Assembly: GCF_017742235.1 (NCBI RefSeq)
Contig: NZ_JAGHKQ010000005.1
Span: 1-64,000 of the forward strand
Source of the DNA: Bacillus sp. 165
GTDB lineage: Bacteria > Bacillota > Bacilli > Bacillales > Bacillaceae_G
DNA: 64,000 nt
Direction of reading: 5' to 3'
Position 1 is the stretch's first letter; every line of letters begins with the position of its first letter. The notes beneath the pieces are model-generated. The model was not told the origin of the DNA and ran no database searches. It saw only the letters and a program-made list of their open reading frames with translations. Made by a program: the position numbers and the translations under genes. This document shows, in pieces, positions 43,552 through 53,499 of this stretch.

Positions 43552-43584
43552 AAAAAAAGCCAACCATGTTGTTGGCCTTTTTTT
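43552..43584 (-). terminator. prfB terminator
   Basis: AAAGCCAAC and GTTGGC plus TTT form a stem, with seven Ts following on the minus strand, just after prfB. Confidence 0.85.
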
Positions 43585-43594
43585 GATTCTTTGA

Positions 43595-44696
43595 TTATAA
43601 AATACGTGAGCGTAAGTAAGCATCAATAAAGGAGTCAATTTCTCCATCCATCACTGCTTGCACATTGCCGACCTCTGTATTTGTACGATGATCTTTAACA
43701 AGAGAATATGGATGGAACACGTAGGAACGAATCTGACTTCCCCAGCCAATCTCTTTTTGCTCTCCGCGAATTTCATTCAGCTCTGCCTGCTGTTCTTCCA
43801 ATTTCTTTTGATACAATTTTGCTTTCAGCATTTTCATCGCTTTTTCACGGTTTTTAATTTGCGAGCGTTCCGATTGACATGTCACGACTGTATTGGTCGG
43901 GATATGTGTGATGCGCACTGCAGAGTCCGTCGTATTAACGTGCTGACCGCCCGCGCCGCTTGAACGATACGTATCCACCTTTAAATCTTCTGTACGGATG
44001 TCAATTTCGATGTCATCATTAAATTCCGGCATCACTTCACAAGATACAAACGAAGTATGACGGCGTCCTGAAGAATCAAAAGGAGAAATACGAACAAGAC
44101 GATGCACTCCTTTTTCTGCCTTCAAATAACCATAAGCATTATGTCCTTTAATTAATAATGACACACTTTTAATGCCTGCTTCATCGCCTGGCAGGTAATC
44201 AAGAGTTTCTACTTTGAAGCCTTTTTTCTCTGCCCATCTTGTATACATACGCAGAAGCATGGAGCCCCAATCTTGTGATTCTGTGCCGCCTGCACCCGGA
44301 TGCAATTCTAAAATAGCACTATTAGCATCATATGGATCACTGAGCAAAAGCTGCAGCTCAAATTCATTCATTTGCTTTGTCAGCTCTTTTACCTCTGATT
44401 CCAGCTCTTTCTTTAAGTCTTCATCGTATTCTTCTTTTACAAGCTCGTAAGTGACATCCAAATTTTCATATATATCATTCAGTTCTGTAAATTGCCCCAC
44501 CATTTCCTTCATCGCATTTGCTTCATTAATTACAGTTTGAGCCGCTCGTTGATCATCCCAAAACGTTGGCCCCATCATAATTTCTTCTAATTCAGCAATT
44601 CGATTTTGCTTGCCAGCGAGGTCAAAGAGACCCCCTAAAGTCCGCTAATCGCTTAGCCATTTTTTCTAGTTCTTGCTTAATTTCTACCATTTCCAT
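43595..44696 (-). CDS. prfB: Peptide chain release factor 2, programmed +1 frameshift
   Basis: RF2 of 366 residues that ends translation at UGA and UAA. The first frame runs 24 codons from ATG 44696 (after GAGGTG) to TGA at 44622-44624. The site is AGGGGG (44631-44636), then TCT CTT TGA C, the classical autoregulatory shift. The second frame from GAC (44623) reads [14 protein letters not shown] and on to 43595. The SPF recognition motif (RISPFDSSG) and catalytic GGQ ([16 protein letters not shown]) are intact. It follows secA, separated by a hairpin. Confidence 0.97.
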
Positions 44697-44756
44697 TATG
44701 TTCACCTCTACATGATATTGTATCCTGTAAAACGACAAGAATCCAATTCTTTACAC

Positions 44757-44795
44757 AATGCAAACTCCCTCTGGTACCAGAGAGAGTTTTGCATT
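44757..44795 (-). terminator. secA-prfB intergenic hairpin
   Basis: A stem of about 17 bp (AATGCAAACTC...CTCTGG with CCAGAG...GAGTTTTGCATT) lies between secA and prfB. There is no T run directly after it, so read-through from secA into prfB is likely. Confidence 0.5.
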
Positions 44796-44876
44796 GCTTC
44801 ATTTGTTTTATCTGCCTTGTCTCTCCTGTTCCAGCACAGGTTCATGACGGTACAGCATGCTTTTAACAAGTATTCC

Positions 44877-47390
44877 TTATTTTCCAATTCCACAGCAATT
44901 TTTATATTTCTTGCCGCTGCCGCACGTACAAAGCTCATTACGGCCGACTTCTTCGTTTTTCACAACAGGCTTGCGTTTAGCAGGTCCATCTCCTTCTTTC
45001 GGTTGAACCGCCTCACCTTTCGCCACTTCTTGACGCTCTAAATTCTGCTCTATCTGCGCTTTCATAACATAACGCGCTACCTCTTCCTCAATAGAAGCGA
45101 TCATTTCTTCAAACATCGCAAAGCCTTCCATTTGATATTCACGCAGCGGATCAATTTGACCGTACGCACGCAAATGTATACCTTCACGTAAGTGATCCAT
45201 AGCATCAATATGATCCATCCACTTCGTATCCACAACACGAAGCACAACAACCTTCTCAAATTCACGCATTTGCTCGTACGGAAGGATTGCTTCTTTTTCG
45301 TCATAACGAGCTTTTACTTGTTTGTAAATAAGCTCTATCATTTCTTCAGGATCCAAGCGGCGAAGCTCTTCTTCCGTCACATCTCCTTCTTCTAGAAGAG
45401 TTGCATTCAAATACTCCACAAGACCTTGGATGTTCCAATCTTCCTCAAGCTCCTCTTGCGGCGTATGAGCTGCCACAATACGTCCGATTGTAGAATGAAT
45501 CATACCTTCGACAATACCGCGTAAGTTTTCATCTTCTAATACCTCTTGACGTTGCTTGTACATTACTTCACGCTGCTGACGAAGCACATCATCATATTGC
45601 AGTAATTGTTTACGAGCATCGAAGTTGTTTCCTTCAACACGTTTTTGTGCAGATTCAACCGCACGGGATACCATCTTACTTTCAATCGGCTGAGAATCAT
45701 CCATACCCAGACGATCCATCATTGCTTTCATATTATCAGAGCCAAAGCGGCGCATAAGCTCATCTTCCATAGATAAATAAAACTGTGTTACCCCAGGGTC
45801 CCCCTGACGGCCGGAACGTCCGCGCAGCTGATTATCAATGCGTCGGCTTTCATGACGTTCTGTACCGATAACAGCAAGACCGCCAATTTCTCTTACACCT
45901 TCTCCGAGCTTAATATCCGTACCGCGGCCGGCCATATTAGTCGCGATTGTTACTGCGCCTTTTTGACCTGCATCAGCAATGATTTCCGCTTCACGCGCAT
46001 GGTTTTTCGCATTCAGAACATTGTGTTTAACGCCTTTACGCAACAGCATATTAGAAATCAATTCAGACGTCTCAATAGCAACTGTACCGACTAGAACAGG
46101 CTGTCCCTTTTTATGACGCTCGACAATCTCTTCTACAACAGCCGCAAATTTGCCTTGCATGGATTTAAAAATCAAATCTGAACGATCATCACGTTGAATC
46201 GGTCTGTTTGTTGGAATGACAAGAACATTCATATTATAAATGTTGCGGAATTCTTCTTCTTCCGTTTTTGCTGTACCTGTCATACCAGAAAGCTTTTCGT
46301 ACATACGGAAGTAGTTTTGGAACGTAATCGTCGCAAGCGTCATACTTTCATTTTGAATTTCTACGCCCTCTTTTGCTTCAATCGCTTGGTGAAGTCCTTC
46401 ACTGTAGCGGCGTCCCTTCATTAAACGACCCGTGAATTGGTCAACAATCACGATTTCCTCGTCTTGTACTACATAATCAATATCACGCTGCATCGTTACA
46501 TGTGCTTTTAAAGCTTGGTTAATATGGTGCAGCAGTGTTACATGCTTAAGATCAAATAAATTATCTACATGAAACGCCTTTTCTGCTTTATTCATTCCAT
46601 CCTCTGTAAGAAGAACGCCTTTTGTTTTCACATCAAATGTAAAATCTACATCCTGACGCAGCGTGCGAATAAACGCATTAGCAAAACGATACAAATCTGT
46701 AGATTTTTGACCATTTCCAGAAATGATTAATGGCGTACGTGCTTCATCAATCAAGATAGAGTCCACCTCATCGATGATAGCAAAGTGCAACGGACGTTGG
46801 ACCATTTGCTCTTTATACAACACCATATTATCACGTAAATAGTCAAATCCAAGCTCATTGTTTGTGCTGTACGTAATATCTGCCTCATATGCTACCTTCT
46901 TCTCTTCACGCGATAAACTGTTCAGGTTCAGCCCTACTGTCAAACCTAAGAACTCGTGCAGCTGTCCCATTTCATGAGCATCACGCTGTGCCAAGTATTC
47001 ATTCACTGTAACAACATGAACGCCTTTACCTGTTAAAGCATTTAAATATACCGGTAATGTGGACGTTAATGTTTTTCCTTCCCCTGTCTTCATTTCTGAA
47101 ATATTACCTTCATGCAGTGCAATGCCACCTACTAGCTGAACAGGATATGGGCGCATTCCAAGTACACGTGTCGCACCTTCGCGAACAACAGCAAAAGCTT
47201 CAGGCAATAAATCGTCTACTGTTTCGCCTTTTGCTAAACGCTCTTTAAATTCCTCTGTTTTAGCACGCAGCTGCTCATCCGTTAATTTTTCCATTTCTGG
47301 TCCGAGAGCTTCTATTTCTTCAACTTGCTTTTGCATACGGTTTAATTGACGTTGATTTGTATCAAATACCTTTTTAATCATACCCAGCAT
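44877..47390 (-). CDS. secA: Preprotein translocase ATPase SecA
   Basis: The motor of Sec export, 837 residues. Walker A MKTGEGKT is at 100-107; the DEVD box lies in [12 protein letters not shown]; motif [18 protein letters not shown] is present. The C-terminal zinc tail has [16 protein letters not shown] 47390 follows GAGGAGC. Its partner SecG is also in this window. Confidence 0.97.
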   Translation of the reverse strand: MLGMIKKVFDTNQRQLNRMQKQVEEIEALGPEMEKLTDEQLRAKTEEFKERLAKGETVDDLLPEAFAVVREGATRVLGMRPYPVQLVGGIALHEGNISEMKTGEGKTLTSTLPVYLNALTGKGVHVVTVNEYLAQRDAHEMGQLHEFLGLTVGLNLNSLSREEKKVAYEADITYSTNNELGFDYLRDNMVLYKEQMVQRPLHFAIIDEVDSILIDEARTPLIISGNGQKSTDLYRFANAFIRTLRQDVDFTFDVKTKGVLLTEDGMNKAEKAFHVDNLFDLKHVTLLHHINQALKAHVTMQRDIDYVVQDEEIVIVDQFTGRLMKGRRYSEGLHQAIEAKEGVEIQNESMTLATITFQNYFRMYEKLSGMTGTAKTEEEEFRNIYNMNVLVIPTNRPIQRDDRSDLIFKSMQGKFAAVVEEIVERHKKGQPVLVGTVAIETSELISNMLLRKGVKHNVLNAKNHAREAEIIADAGQKGAVTIATNMAGRGTDIKLGEGVREIGGLAVIGTERHESRRIDNQLRGRSGRQGDPGVTQFYLSMEDELMRRFGSDNMKAMMDRLGMDDSQPIESKMVSRAVESAQKRVEGNNFDARKQLLQYDDVLRQQREVMYKQRQEVLEDENLRGIVEGMIHSTIGRIVAAHTPQEELEEDWNIQGLVEYLNATLLEEGDVTEEELRRLDPEEMIELIYKQVKARYDEKEAILPYEQMREFEKVVVLRVVDTKWMDHIDAMDHLREGIHLRAYGQIDPLREYQMEGFAMFEEMIASIEEEVARYVMKAQIEQNLERQEVAKGEAVQPKEGDGPAKRKPVVKNEEVGRNELCTCGSGKKYKNCCGIGK

Positions 47391-47627
47391 GTAAATAACG
47401 CTCCTCTTTTATGTGATATATGTGAAACGACTTGCAATAATCTCTCTGCTTAATTCTTTCTATTTATATATAAAAAATGTTCTTATGAATAATTTTAACA
47501 CTTGCATGTGAATATGCCAACAATACTCAGCCTTTTATTGAGAATGTAACGAAAATACACGAAATTCAGACGAAAAAACGCGCAGTAAACAATCCTCTAT
47601 GTTTATATTACCTTATTATACACCAAT

Positions 47628-47659
47628 AAAAAACGCAGCCAATTGCGGCTGCGTTTTCT
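47628..47659 (-). terminator. hpf terminator
   Basis: AAAACGCAGCC (47630-47640) pairs perfectly with GGCTGCGTTTT (47647-47657), directly after hpf, with a T run on the minus strand. Confidence 0.9.
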
Positions 47660-48202
47660 TTATTTTGTTTCAATTAAACCAAACTTCCCGTCCTTTCGAG
47701 AATATACAACGTTTGTTTCGCTTGTTGCAGAGTTTGTAAAAACGAAGAAGTTGTGGCCTAACATATTCATTTGTAAAATAGCTTCTTCTACGTCCATCGG
47801 TTTCAAATCGAAACTCTTTGTACGCACTAATTCTAAATCGTCTTCTTCTGCATCCTGCACACCAGCAGCAGGTTCTGGTGTGAGAAACATATTTTTGTAA
47901 GTGCCTTTTTCCCTCATTTTACGATTTACTTTTGTTTTATGCTTGCGGATTTGACGTTCTAACTTGTCCACCACAAGATCAATGGCAGCATACATATCAT
48001 CGTGCGCTTCTTCCGCACGAAGCATTAAGTTAGGAAGCGGGACCGTTACCTCCACGCGTTGCTTGTCAGAGTATACCTTTAAGTTAACTTTAATTTCCGG
48101 GAATGTATCAAAGTATCGCTCTAATTTACTTAATTTTTTCTCTACATATTCTCCTAGAGCTGGAGTCACTTCAATGTTTTCACCACGAATGTTAAACTGC
48201 AT
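47660..48202 (-). CDS. hpf: Long-form ribosome hibernation promoting factor
   Basis: A 180-residue protein that dimerises 70S ribosomes into inactive 100S particles. The N-terminal RNA-binding domain is at 1-100 (MQFNIRGENIEVTPALGEYVE). A linker precedes the C-terminal dimerisation domain (about 120-178, VRTKSFDLKPMDVEEAILQMNMLGHNF split across the region). GGAGGAG precedes ATG 48202. A sigma-H-like promoter is upstream, in line with stationary-phase expression of B. subtilis yvyD. Confidence 0.95.
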   Translation of the reverse strand: MQFNIRGENIEVTPALGEYVEKKLSKLERYFDTFPEIKVNLKVYSDKQRVEVTVPLPNLMLRAEEAHDDMYAAIDLVVDKLERQIRKHKTKVNRKMREKGTYKNMFLTPEPAAGVQDAEEDDLELVRTKSFDLKPMDVEEAILQMNMLGHNFFVFTNSATSETNVVYSRKDGKFGLIETK

Positions 48203-48233
48203 GGATGAACTCCTCCTTTCAAGCTATGCATAC

Positions 48234-48262
48234 TATTTCGACGCACATCTAAAAATTCCTTC
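48234..48262 (-). promoter_or_regulatory. Possible sigma-H promoter of hpf
   Basis: On the minus strand GAAGGAATT (48262-48254) matches the sigma-H -35 RNAGGAWWW. After 11 bases GTCGAAATA (48242-48234) matches the -10 RNNGAATWW with one mismatch. It is 30 bases upstream of the start, so the leader would be short. Confidence 0.4.
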
Positions 48263-48519
48263 TAAAAATCATGGTACAATTTATCAAATTTTACCATCGT
48301 TCGTCGAAAGTCAACTGCATCCTACACTAATAGTGTATCACAAATACAAGCTTGTAATCTAAAGGAATGGAAACATTTCATGAACTCGTAACAAACATGT
48401 AAAAAAGAACAATCTTCAATGGAAAAGGTATCTGTTATGCTATGATTCCCAAAAGGGTTATTAGAACGAGTGGACAAATACAAAAAAAGAAAAAGGATTC
48501 CGTACTCGTACCCAAACTA

Positions 48520-48660
48520 TTTTTCACTTACTGCAAGTAGCACTCGAAAAGTCGGGTAGTTAACGCGGTTTATCCCCTGCCCTATCCGAACGGCGATTCA
48601 TCCCCACCCTACCTCTTGGGCTACGCCCTTCACATTCCTTGAGGATGGGGCATTCTCACC
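48520..48660. mobile_element. Relic resembling an IS200/IS605-type element end
   Basis: The block ATTCATCCCC (from 48596), an inner hairpin GGGCTACGCCC (48618-48628), and GGATGGGGCATTCT (48643-48656) folds with CATCC/GGATG as the outer stem. The ATTCATCCC...GGGGCATTCT frame resembles the structured right ends and guide-RNA scaffolds of tnpB-bearing IS200/IS605 elements, as I recall them. No transposase or TnpB frame is present on either strand nearby. Its base composition is richer in GC than the flanks. Confidence 0.4.
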
Positions 48661-48756
48661 TATTTTAGATAAAATGAAGCGTTCATCAGCTCAATCCAAA
48701 ACTATACGACTTCTGTAAAAATCCTACACAGATACGGAATTCACTCTCTAAAAAGC

Positions 48757-48787
48757 GAAAAGCCCATTTCAAAAAATGGGCTTTTCT
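48757..48787 (-). terminator. Second cold-shock gene terminator
   Basis: GAAAAGCCCATTT (48757-48769) pairs with AAATGGGCTTTTC (48774-48786). It is the distal one of two hairpins after the cold-shock gene. Confidence 0.7.
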
Positions 48788-48807
48788 TTGCTTATACCTG
48801 TATGGAA

Positions 48808-48829
48808 AAGTAAACGAAGGCGTTTACTT
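48808..48829 (-). terminator. First cold-shock gene hairpin
   Basis: AAGTAAACG and CGTTTACTT form a perfect 9-bp stem with a four-base loop. TTCC follows on the minus strand, 20 bases after the stop. Confidence 0.5.
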
Positions 48830-48848
48830 CATTAATAACAACAAGTAA

Positions 48849-49046
48849 TTAACGTTTTACTACGTTTGCTGCTTGTGGTCCGCGGTTTCCTTCTACGATT
48901 TCAAATTCAACCTCTTGACCTTCTTCAAGCGTTTTATATCCGTCTATTTGGATAGCAGAGAAATGTACAAACACATCATCTCCATCCTCGCGCTCGATAA
49001 ATCCAAATCCTTTTTCTGCATTAAACCATTTCACTTTCCCTTGCAT
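48849..49046 (-). CDS. Cold-shock protein (Csp family)
   Basis: A 65-residue single-domain OB-fold RNA chaperone. RNP1 KGFGFIE (13-19) and RNP2 VFVHF (26-30) are intact. I chose ATG 49046 ([13 protein letters not shown]); GGAGGG lies ten bases upstream. ATG 49055 is only two bases from that site and less likely. The paralogue (CspB, CspC or CspD) cannot be fixed. It occupies the place where B. subtilis has flagellar genes. Confidence 0.92.
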   Translation of the reverse strand: MQGKVKWFNAEKGFGFIEREDGDDVFVHFSAIQIDGYKTLEEGQEVEFEIVEGNRGPQAANVVKR

Positions 49047-49207
49047 GTCTTCCATTCCCTCCAATCTAATCTTGCGGACAAACCGCCTACTCTTTTGACT
49101 ATAAAGGAATAAATATGCTAAGTCAAAGCAGTATTGTCGCCTTTTTATCGGAAACTTCGACACGTCTGACGTATATCAATTTCATACAATCCCGTTTCTT
49201 CCAATAC

Positions 49208-49918
49208 TTATCCTCTGCATAACGTCAAAGATGAAACGCTTCTTGCTCCCCCTTCTTTGAGCGCTTTCGCAGCTTGTCGAATGGTAGCTCCTGTTGTATA
49301 AATGTCATCGATAAGAACAATATTTTGATTCATAATAACCTGATGATTCGACACTTGAAATATCGTTTTCATTTGCATGCGTTCTAAACGCGATTTTTTA
49401 CTTTGCTTTTCAGAATGCGTCCGTACCAACACTTCGATACATGGATGATCTATTTGTCCAGCAAGCAGCTGCGCTTGATTAAAGCCTCGTTCATATAAGC
49501 GCTCAGGACTCAACGGAATAGGGATAAGTAAAGACTTTGCTGTAAAAGAAGCTTGGAGACACCTGCGCATCCTCTCAGCAAATAGAGAAGCAATAGCCGC
49601 ATCTCCTCTGAATTTAAACCTCTTCATTACTTCTTTCATCCAGTTATTATAGGTATAAACAGAACGATTCTTATCCAATACTCCTGCATATTCTGTATCT
49701 GTTTCCCAACGAACACAATCCAAGCAGTTCGTCTTACAAATATATTCCGGTGCAAGCTCTGAAAGAGGACGGCCGCATATAGCACAAAGCTCTCCTACGA
49801 TAAATTGAAACTGCTGCTCACATTCCGAGCAAAGAGGCTGATTCAACAAACCTTCTAAAAACTGAAGCCATCCGAGCTGGTACTGAATAGAGGTATTGCA
49901 AAGCAGACAATACATCAT
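49208..49918 (-). CDS. comFC: Late competence protein ComFC
   Basis: A 236-residue protein with an N-terminal zinc-binding region (Cys4, Cys7, Cys30, Cys33, Cys45, Cys48, Cys61, Cys65, Cys68) and a type I phosphoribosyltransferase domain. The PRPP loop VLIDDIYTTGATI is near 200-212. It is needed for natural DNA uptake and works with ComFA. Its ATG overlaps the comFA stop (ATGA). comFB is absent, as in several Bacillus lineages. Confidence 0.9.
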   Translation of the reverse strand: MMYCLLCNTSIQYQLGWLQFLEGLLNQPLCSECEQQFQFIVGELCAICGRPLSELAPEYICKTNCLDCVRWETDTEYAGVLDKNRSVYTYNNWMKEVMKRFKFRGDAAIASLFAERMRRCLQASFTAKSLLIPIPLSPERLYERGFNQAQLLAGQIDHPCIEVLVRTHSEKQSKKSRLERMQMKTIFQVSNHQVIMNQNIVLIDDIYTTGATIRQAAKALKEGGARSVSSLTLCRG

Positions 49919-51420
49919 ACAATCCAGCCTTTTTCTTTCGCTTCCTTATTCATACGAATAATATGTTCTCTAGCCGCAGTCATGCCTTTAGTTTTTCCGT
50001 AATGAAAAAAAATAATTTCCCCAAATGGAGCCTGACTGCTCCTTCCCACTCTTCCAGCAATCTGTACAAGGGCACTTTCTGTAAAAATCTTATTCTCTGC
50101 CCCTAAAACAGCCACTTGCAAATTAGGCACCGTAACCCCACGCTCTAAAATTGTCGTAGTTACCAAGACAGGGATATCTCCGTTTCGGAAGCGGGCCACC
50201 TTCTCCTTTCGCAGTGGATCTTCAGCATGCACTCCTTCAATCCTGCTGTCTGTTCTTTTCAAAATGTCCACGACCTCCTTTATCGTCCTAATATGAGGTA
50301 CAAACAAAAAGAGAGGTTTGTTCCCTGCATACTGTGCCACCCATCTCAGTACATTGTCGGGTATTTTACTTTTTCCTAGGTGGCGCTTCCAATTGCCGCA
50401 CCAACAAAATATCGGAACGGGCAGCGGATATCGATGGAAGCGAGCGGGTATCTTTACAGCACGCCGCTTTCCTCGTTTTATTTCTCTCTTCCATTGCTCA
50501 CTTGGAGTTGCAGTTAGATAAATAAGAGCAGCACATTCTTTACACGCTCCCGCAACAGCATATTGTAAGGATGAATCTGCAGAATACGGAAAAGCATCAA
50601 CCTCATCTATAATCATCGTATCAAAAGTACGATAATAACGAAGCAACTGATGTGTAGTCGAAATGACCAGCTGCACATTGCTGTCCCGTTCCTTACTCCC
50701 TCCATACAATCCCGCAATATTAATAGAAGGAAATGCTTCTTTTATACGAGGTACAAGCTCCAGCACAACATCCGTCCTCGGAGTAGCAATGCACACTCGT
50801 TCACCTTTTGAAACAGCACAGGCTATCCCCTTAAACAAAACCTCGGTTTTCCCTGCACCGCAGACAGCCCATATTAAACACGATTGCTTTCGTAAAACTG
50901 CCTTAACTACTTCATCCGCTGCCCTTTGTTGTCCTTCTGATAACGTCCCCCTCCATACTAACGGGTCATGAACGGCTGGATAGGATACTGCTGGACCTAT
51001 CCACCTCAGCAAAGGAGTACATTCACTCACACGCCCCATCATAATGCAGCTGCGGCAATAGGTGCAGGCAGCATGGCAGCGGGCGCAATCGTATGTGCAG
51101 AACAGGTGAGAACTCGTGTTTCCACAGCGTTTGCAGCAATATCCAGTATCAGTGCTATACACTCCTTTTTCATACATCACATAGCCATTTTCATAGTGCT
51201 GATGAATAGTTTCTAACGAGAAGGGTAGTTCGTCAAGAAGAAGCCGTTTACCATGAAGATAGGATTGAAGGGAAGAAGAAAAGAGAAAAGAAGCATTAAG
51301 CGAAAGAGAAGAGAGAGAAGAAAAAGACAGTTTTGATAACATGAGCGGATTCATTTGCAATCGTGCTTTATCACATAAAGCATCCGGTACGATTCTATTT
51401 CCTTGTTGATAAAACCTCAT
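49915..51420 (-). CDS. comFA: Competence DNA helicase ComFA
   Basis: A 501-residue DEAD-box ATPase that helps pull transforming ssDNA into the cell. A Ser/Leu-rich N terminus (30-52) precedes a four-cysteine-type zinc region (Cys95-Cys125). Walker A is CGAGKT (187-192), Walker B IIDEVDAF, and the C-terminal helicase motif QIAGRVGRSSQAP is present. ATG 51420 follows GGGGGTG. It is translationally coupled to comFC. Confidence 0.92.
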   Translation of the reverse strand: MRFYQQGNRIVPDALCDKARLQMNPLMLSKLSFSSLSSLSLNASFLFSSSLQSYLHGKRLLLDELPFSLETIHQHYENGYVMYEKGVYSTDTGYCCKRCGNTSSHLFCTYDCARCHAACTYCRSCIMMGRVSECTPLLRWIGPAVSYPAVHDPLVWRGTLSEGQQRAADEVVKAVLRKQSCLIWAVCGAGKTEVLFKGIACAVSKGERVCIATPRTDVVLELVPRIKEAFPSINIAGLYGGSKERDSNVQLVISTTHQLLRYYRTFDTMIIDEVDAFPYSADSSLQYAVAGACKECAALIYLTATPSEQWKREIKRGKRRAVKIPARFHRYPLPVPIFCWCGNWKRHLGKSKIPDNVLRWVAQYAGNKPLFLFVPHIRTIKEVVDILKRTDSRIEGVHAEDPLRKEKVARFRNGDIPVLVTTTILERGVTVPNLQVAVLGAENKIFTESALVQIAGRVGRSSQAPFGEIIFFHYGKTKGMTAAREHIIRMNKEAKEKGWIV

Positions 51421-51470
51421 ACATCACCCCCTTCGTCATGTTAACAAAAAGAAGGAGTAGTGTAAAAATC

Positions 51471-51517
51471 AAAAAAGCCGACAATCTACTATATAAAATA
51501 GTAAACTGCCGACTTGC
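51471..51517 (-). terminator. Terminator of the NlpC/P60 gene
   Basis: AGTCGGCA...TACTAT pairs with ATAGTA...TGTCGGCT, and six Ts follow on the minus strand. It lies between the NlpC/P60 gene and comFA. Confidence 0.75.
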
Positions 51518-51543
51518 ATTTCTTAATTTTCACCTTATAATTC

Positions 51544-52710
51544 TTAAAATCTTCCGTATCCAATCCAACGGCTGGAATTATAATAGCTGCTTCTTACGCT
51601 AGAAATAGTAATACCTTGACTGCTGCTTGCATGAATCATTTTACCGTTTCCGATATAAATACCCATATGGGATGGACCTGGCTTATACGTATTTTTAAAG
51701 AATACTAGATCTCCCGGCTGGGGATTGCTAACCATCGTAGCCTGTCTTAAATAACCCGATACATCTGTTCTTGATTTTTTGAATACATAGGAAATAAATC
51801 CGCTGCAATCGAATGCGTTTGGACCAGCTGCACCAAATACATACGGTTTTCCTAAGAACTTCATTGCATAGTTTACAACGTTGCTGTTAGAAACAGGCGG
51901 TGCGATAACAGGCGGTTTTTCTGGTGTTGTAGTACCAGAACCTGACGTGTTTGAAGAAGTTTGTTCCTCTTCCTCATATGCATCTTGCAATGCTGCCGCT
52001 TCTCTTTCTAATTGACGTAATTGAGATTGAGTGCTCGACATTTCCATTACAATCTTATTTAGCTTTTCAGACATTTCATCTAACGCTTCACGTTTCTTTT
52101 GCTTATCATCCACTAGTTCAGTTTGTGTGTTTGTCAACTCTTTCTCATAAGCACGAAGCTCGGCTTGCTTTTGAAGAATCGCTTCCTTCTCAGTCTCTAC
52201 TTGCTTTTGGTCTCTTTCTTGTGCTTCTAAAATCGTTGTATCGGACTCAAAAATTAAGCTTAGAGAATTGATACGTTCCATCAAATCTACTATACTCTTT
52301 GAATTTACAAGAACCTGTGTCACAATATTTACTCGCGGCTGATCTTGCATTGCTACAAGGCGCTGTTTAATTATGTATTCACGTTTTTGGATTTGTTCTT
52401 CTAACTGAGCGATTTTTTCAACCTTTTCATTAATAATGCGTTGAGTGTCTGTAATATTCTTCTTAGTTGCATCTAATTTCGCTTGGTTTTCTTTAATTTT
52501 AGTTTCCAAATCCTTAGTAGTTTTTTTAAGCTCTTTTATTTCTTTTTGCAATCTGTTGCGCTCTTCTTTTTGAGTTTGTAAAGTATTGTTAGTTTTATTT
52601 ATTTGAACGTTGACGTTATTATTTTTTTCCGCATGTGCATTTGGTGTTAAAGCTGTAAACATCATAAATCCTGCTGCTAGAGCACAAGACATTATTTTAA
52701 CTTTTTTCAT
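51544..52710 (-). CDS. Secreted NlpC/P60 D,L-endopeptidase (CwlO-like)
   Basis: A 388-residue peptidoglycan hydrolase. Signal peptide 1-27 (cleavage after AHA), a long coiled coil at about 30-250, a Ser/Thr/Pro linker (250-275) and the NlpC/P60 domain (280-388). The catalytic residues are Cys302 (NAFDCSGF), His348 (SHMGIY) and His360 (MIHAS). This layout is that of B. subtilis CwlO, whose coiled coil is the target of FtsEX. FtsEX genes are in this window and share a similar upstream box. Confidence 0.88.
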   Translation of the reverse strand: MKKVKIMSCALAAGFMMFTALTPNAHAEKNNNVNVQINKTNNTLQTQKEERNRLQKEIKELKKTTKDLETKIKENQAKLDATKKNITDTQRIINEKVEKIAQLEEQIQKREYIIKQRLVAMQDQPRVNIVTQVLVNSKSIVDLMERINSLSLIFESDTTILEAQERDQKQVETEKEAILQKQAELRAYEKELTNTQTELVDDKQKKREALDEMSEKLNKIVMEMSSTQSQLRQLEREAAALQDAYEEEEQTSSNTSGSGTTTPEKPPVIAPPVSNSNVVNYAMKFLGKPYVFGAAGPNAFDCSGFISYVFKKSRTDVSGYLRQATMVSNPQPGDLVFFKNTYKPGPSHMGIYIGNGKMIHASSSQGITISSVRSSYYNSSRWIGYGRF

Positions 52711-52773
52711 CTCTTTTTACACCTACCCTTTCCCGTATTAATTTATATCATATTTTTGTAGAGTTTTAGCGAA

Positions 52774-52801
52774 TGTTACGCATTTGTAAAACAAATGTAA
52801 C
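52774..52801 (+). promoter_or_regulatory. WalR/PhoP-type triple box upstream of CwlO-like gene
   Basis: TGTTAC (52774-52779), TGTAAA (52785-52790) and TGTAAC (52796-52801) are three perfect TGTWAH repeats at 11-bp steps. They lie 64-91 bases upstream of the gene but on the opposite strand to it. In gene orientation they read as PhoP-like GTTACA/TTTACA repeats. Confidence 0.6.
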
Positions 52802-52924
52802 AATATGACTGTTACTTTTTGAAAACATTTGTAAAAATAACGGGAAAAAGCACTGAAATCAACAAAAACAACAGACAAATCAACTTGTTAATATAAGAGA
52901 ATATTACAAGGTGTTACATAAAAA

Positions 52925-52977
52925 CAAAAAGTGTGACAAACCCTGTGCATCATATACACAAGGCTTGTCACACTTTA
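52925..52977 (-). terminator. HxlR-type gene terminator
   Basis: AAAGTGTGACAA and TTGTCACACTTT, extended by CCTGTG/CACAAGG, form a long stem with TTTTTG following on the minus strand. Confidence 0.85.
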
Positions 52978-53002
52978 TTTTGTACCATGAATGTGTAAGC
53001 TT

Positions 53003-53314
53003 TTACATCCAGGACTCTGCCCACTTTTGCACTTCTTGCATTACGGTTTCCAACGATTTACCTTTATCTGTTAATGTATACTCAATACGTACCGGAACTT
53101 CTGGATATACTGTCCGAATAACCACACTTTCACTTTCGAGCTCTTTTAAACGTTCTGACAGCATACGATCGCTCATATTAGGAATAATATCGGCAATCTC
53201 TCGAAATCGTTTCGGACCTACTAGCAACGATTGTATAATTAAGCCTGTCCACTTCTTACTGAGCAGCGTAAAAGCAGACTCAAATTTCGGACATAAAGAT
53301 GTAGGGTATTCCAT
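53003..53314 (-). CDS. HxlR-family (MarR-like) transcriptional regulator
   Basis: A 103-residue winged-helix protein: Cys8 in MEYPTSLCPKFESAF, then KKWTGLIIQSLL and FREIADIIPNMSDRMLSERLKELE, then the wing RIEYTLTDKG. HxlR-type proteins often sense electrophiles or oxidants through an N-terminal Cys. No enzyme gene is adjacent, so the target is unknown. Good GGAGGG site before ATG 53314. Confidence 0.85.
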   Translation of the reverse strand: MEYPTSLCPKFESAFTLLSKKWTGLIIQSLLVGPKRFREIADIIPNMSDRMLSERLKELESESVVIRTVYPEVPVRIEYTLTDKGKSLETVMQEVQKWAESWM

Positions 53315-53440
53315 ACTTCTCCCTCCTTATTTTCCATTATAATATAGTTTCTTATAAAAAGTAAGTAATATACATAATAAAGCAAAATTTCTATCCGCTA
53401 GACTCATCTTGTTTAACAAGCATTTCTGCCTTTGCACAAA

Positions 53441-53473
53441 ACAAAAAGCCCTTTTGCAAAGGACTTTTTGAGA
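53441..53473 (-). terminator. degV terminator
   Basis: AAAAAG...CCTTT and AAAGG...CTTTTT pair with one mismatch, and TTTTTG follows on the minus strand. Confidence 0.75.
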
Positions 53474-53499
53474 ATAAATAAAAAAGTATAAGTGCAATA

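Noticed and set aside
52900-52930. A further WalR-like pair (TGTAAC, TGTAAT) upstream of the CwlO-like gene
   Set aside because: The spacer is four bases, not five, and it lies at the HxlR gene terminator.
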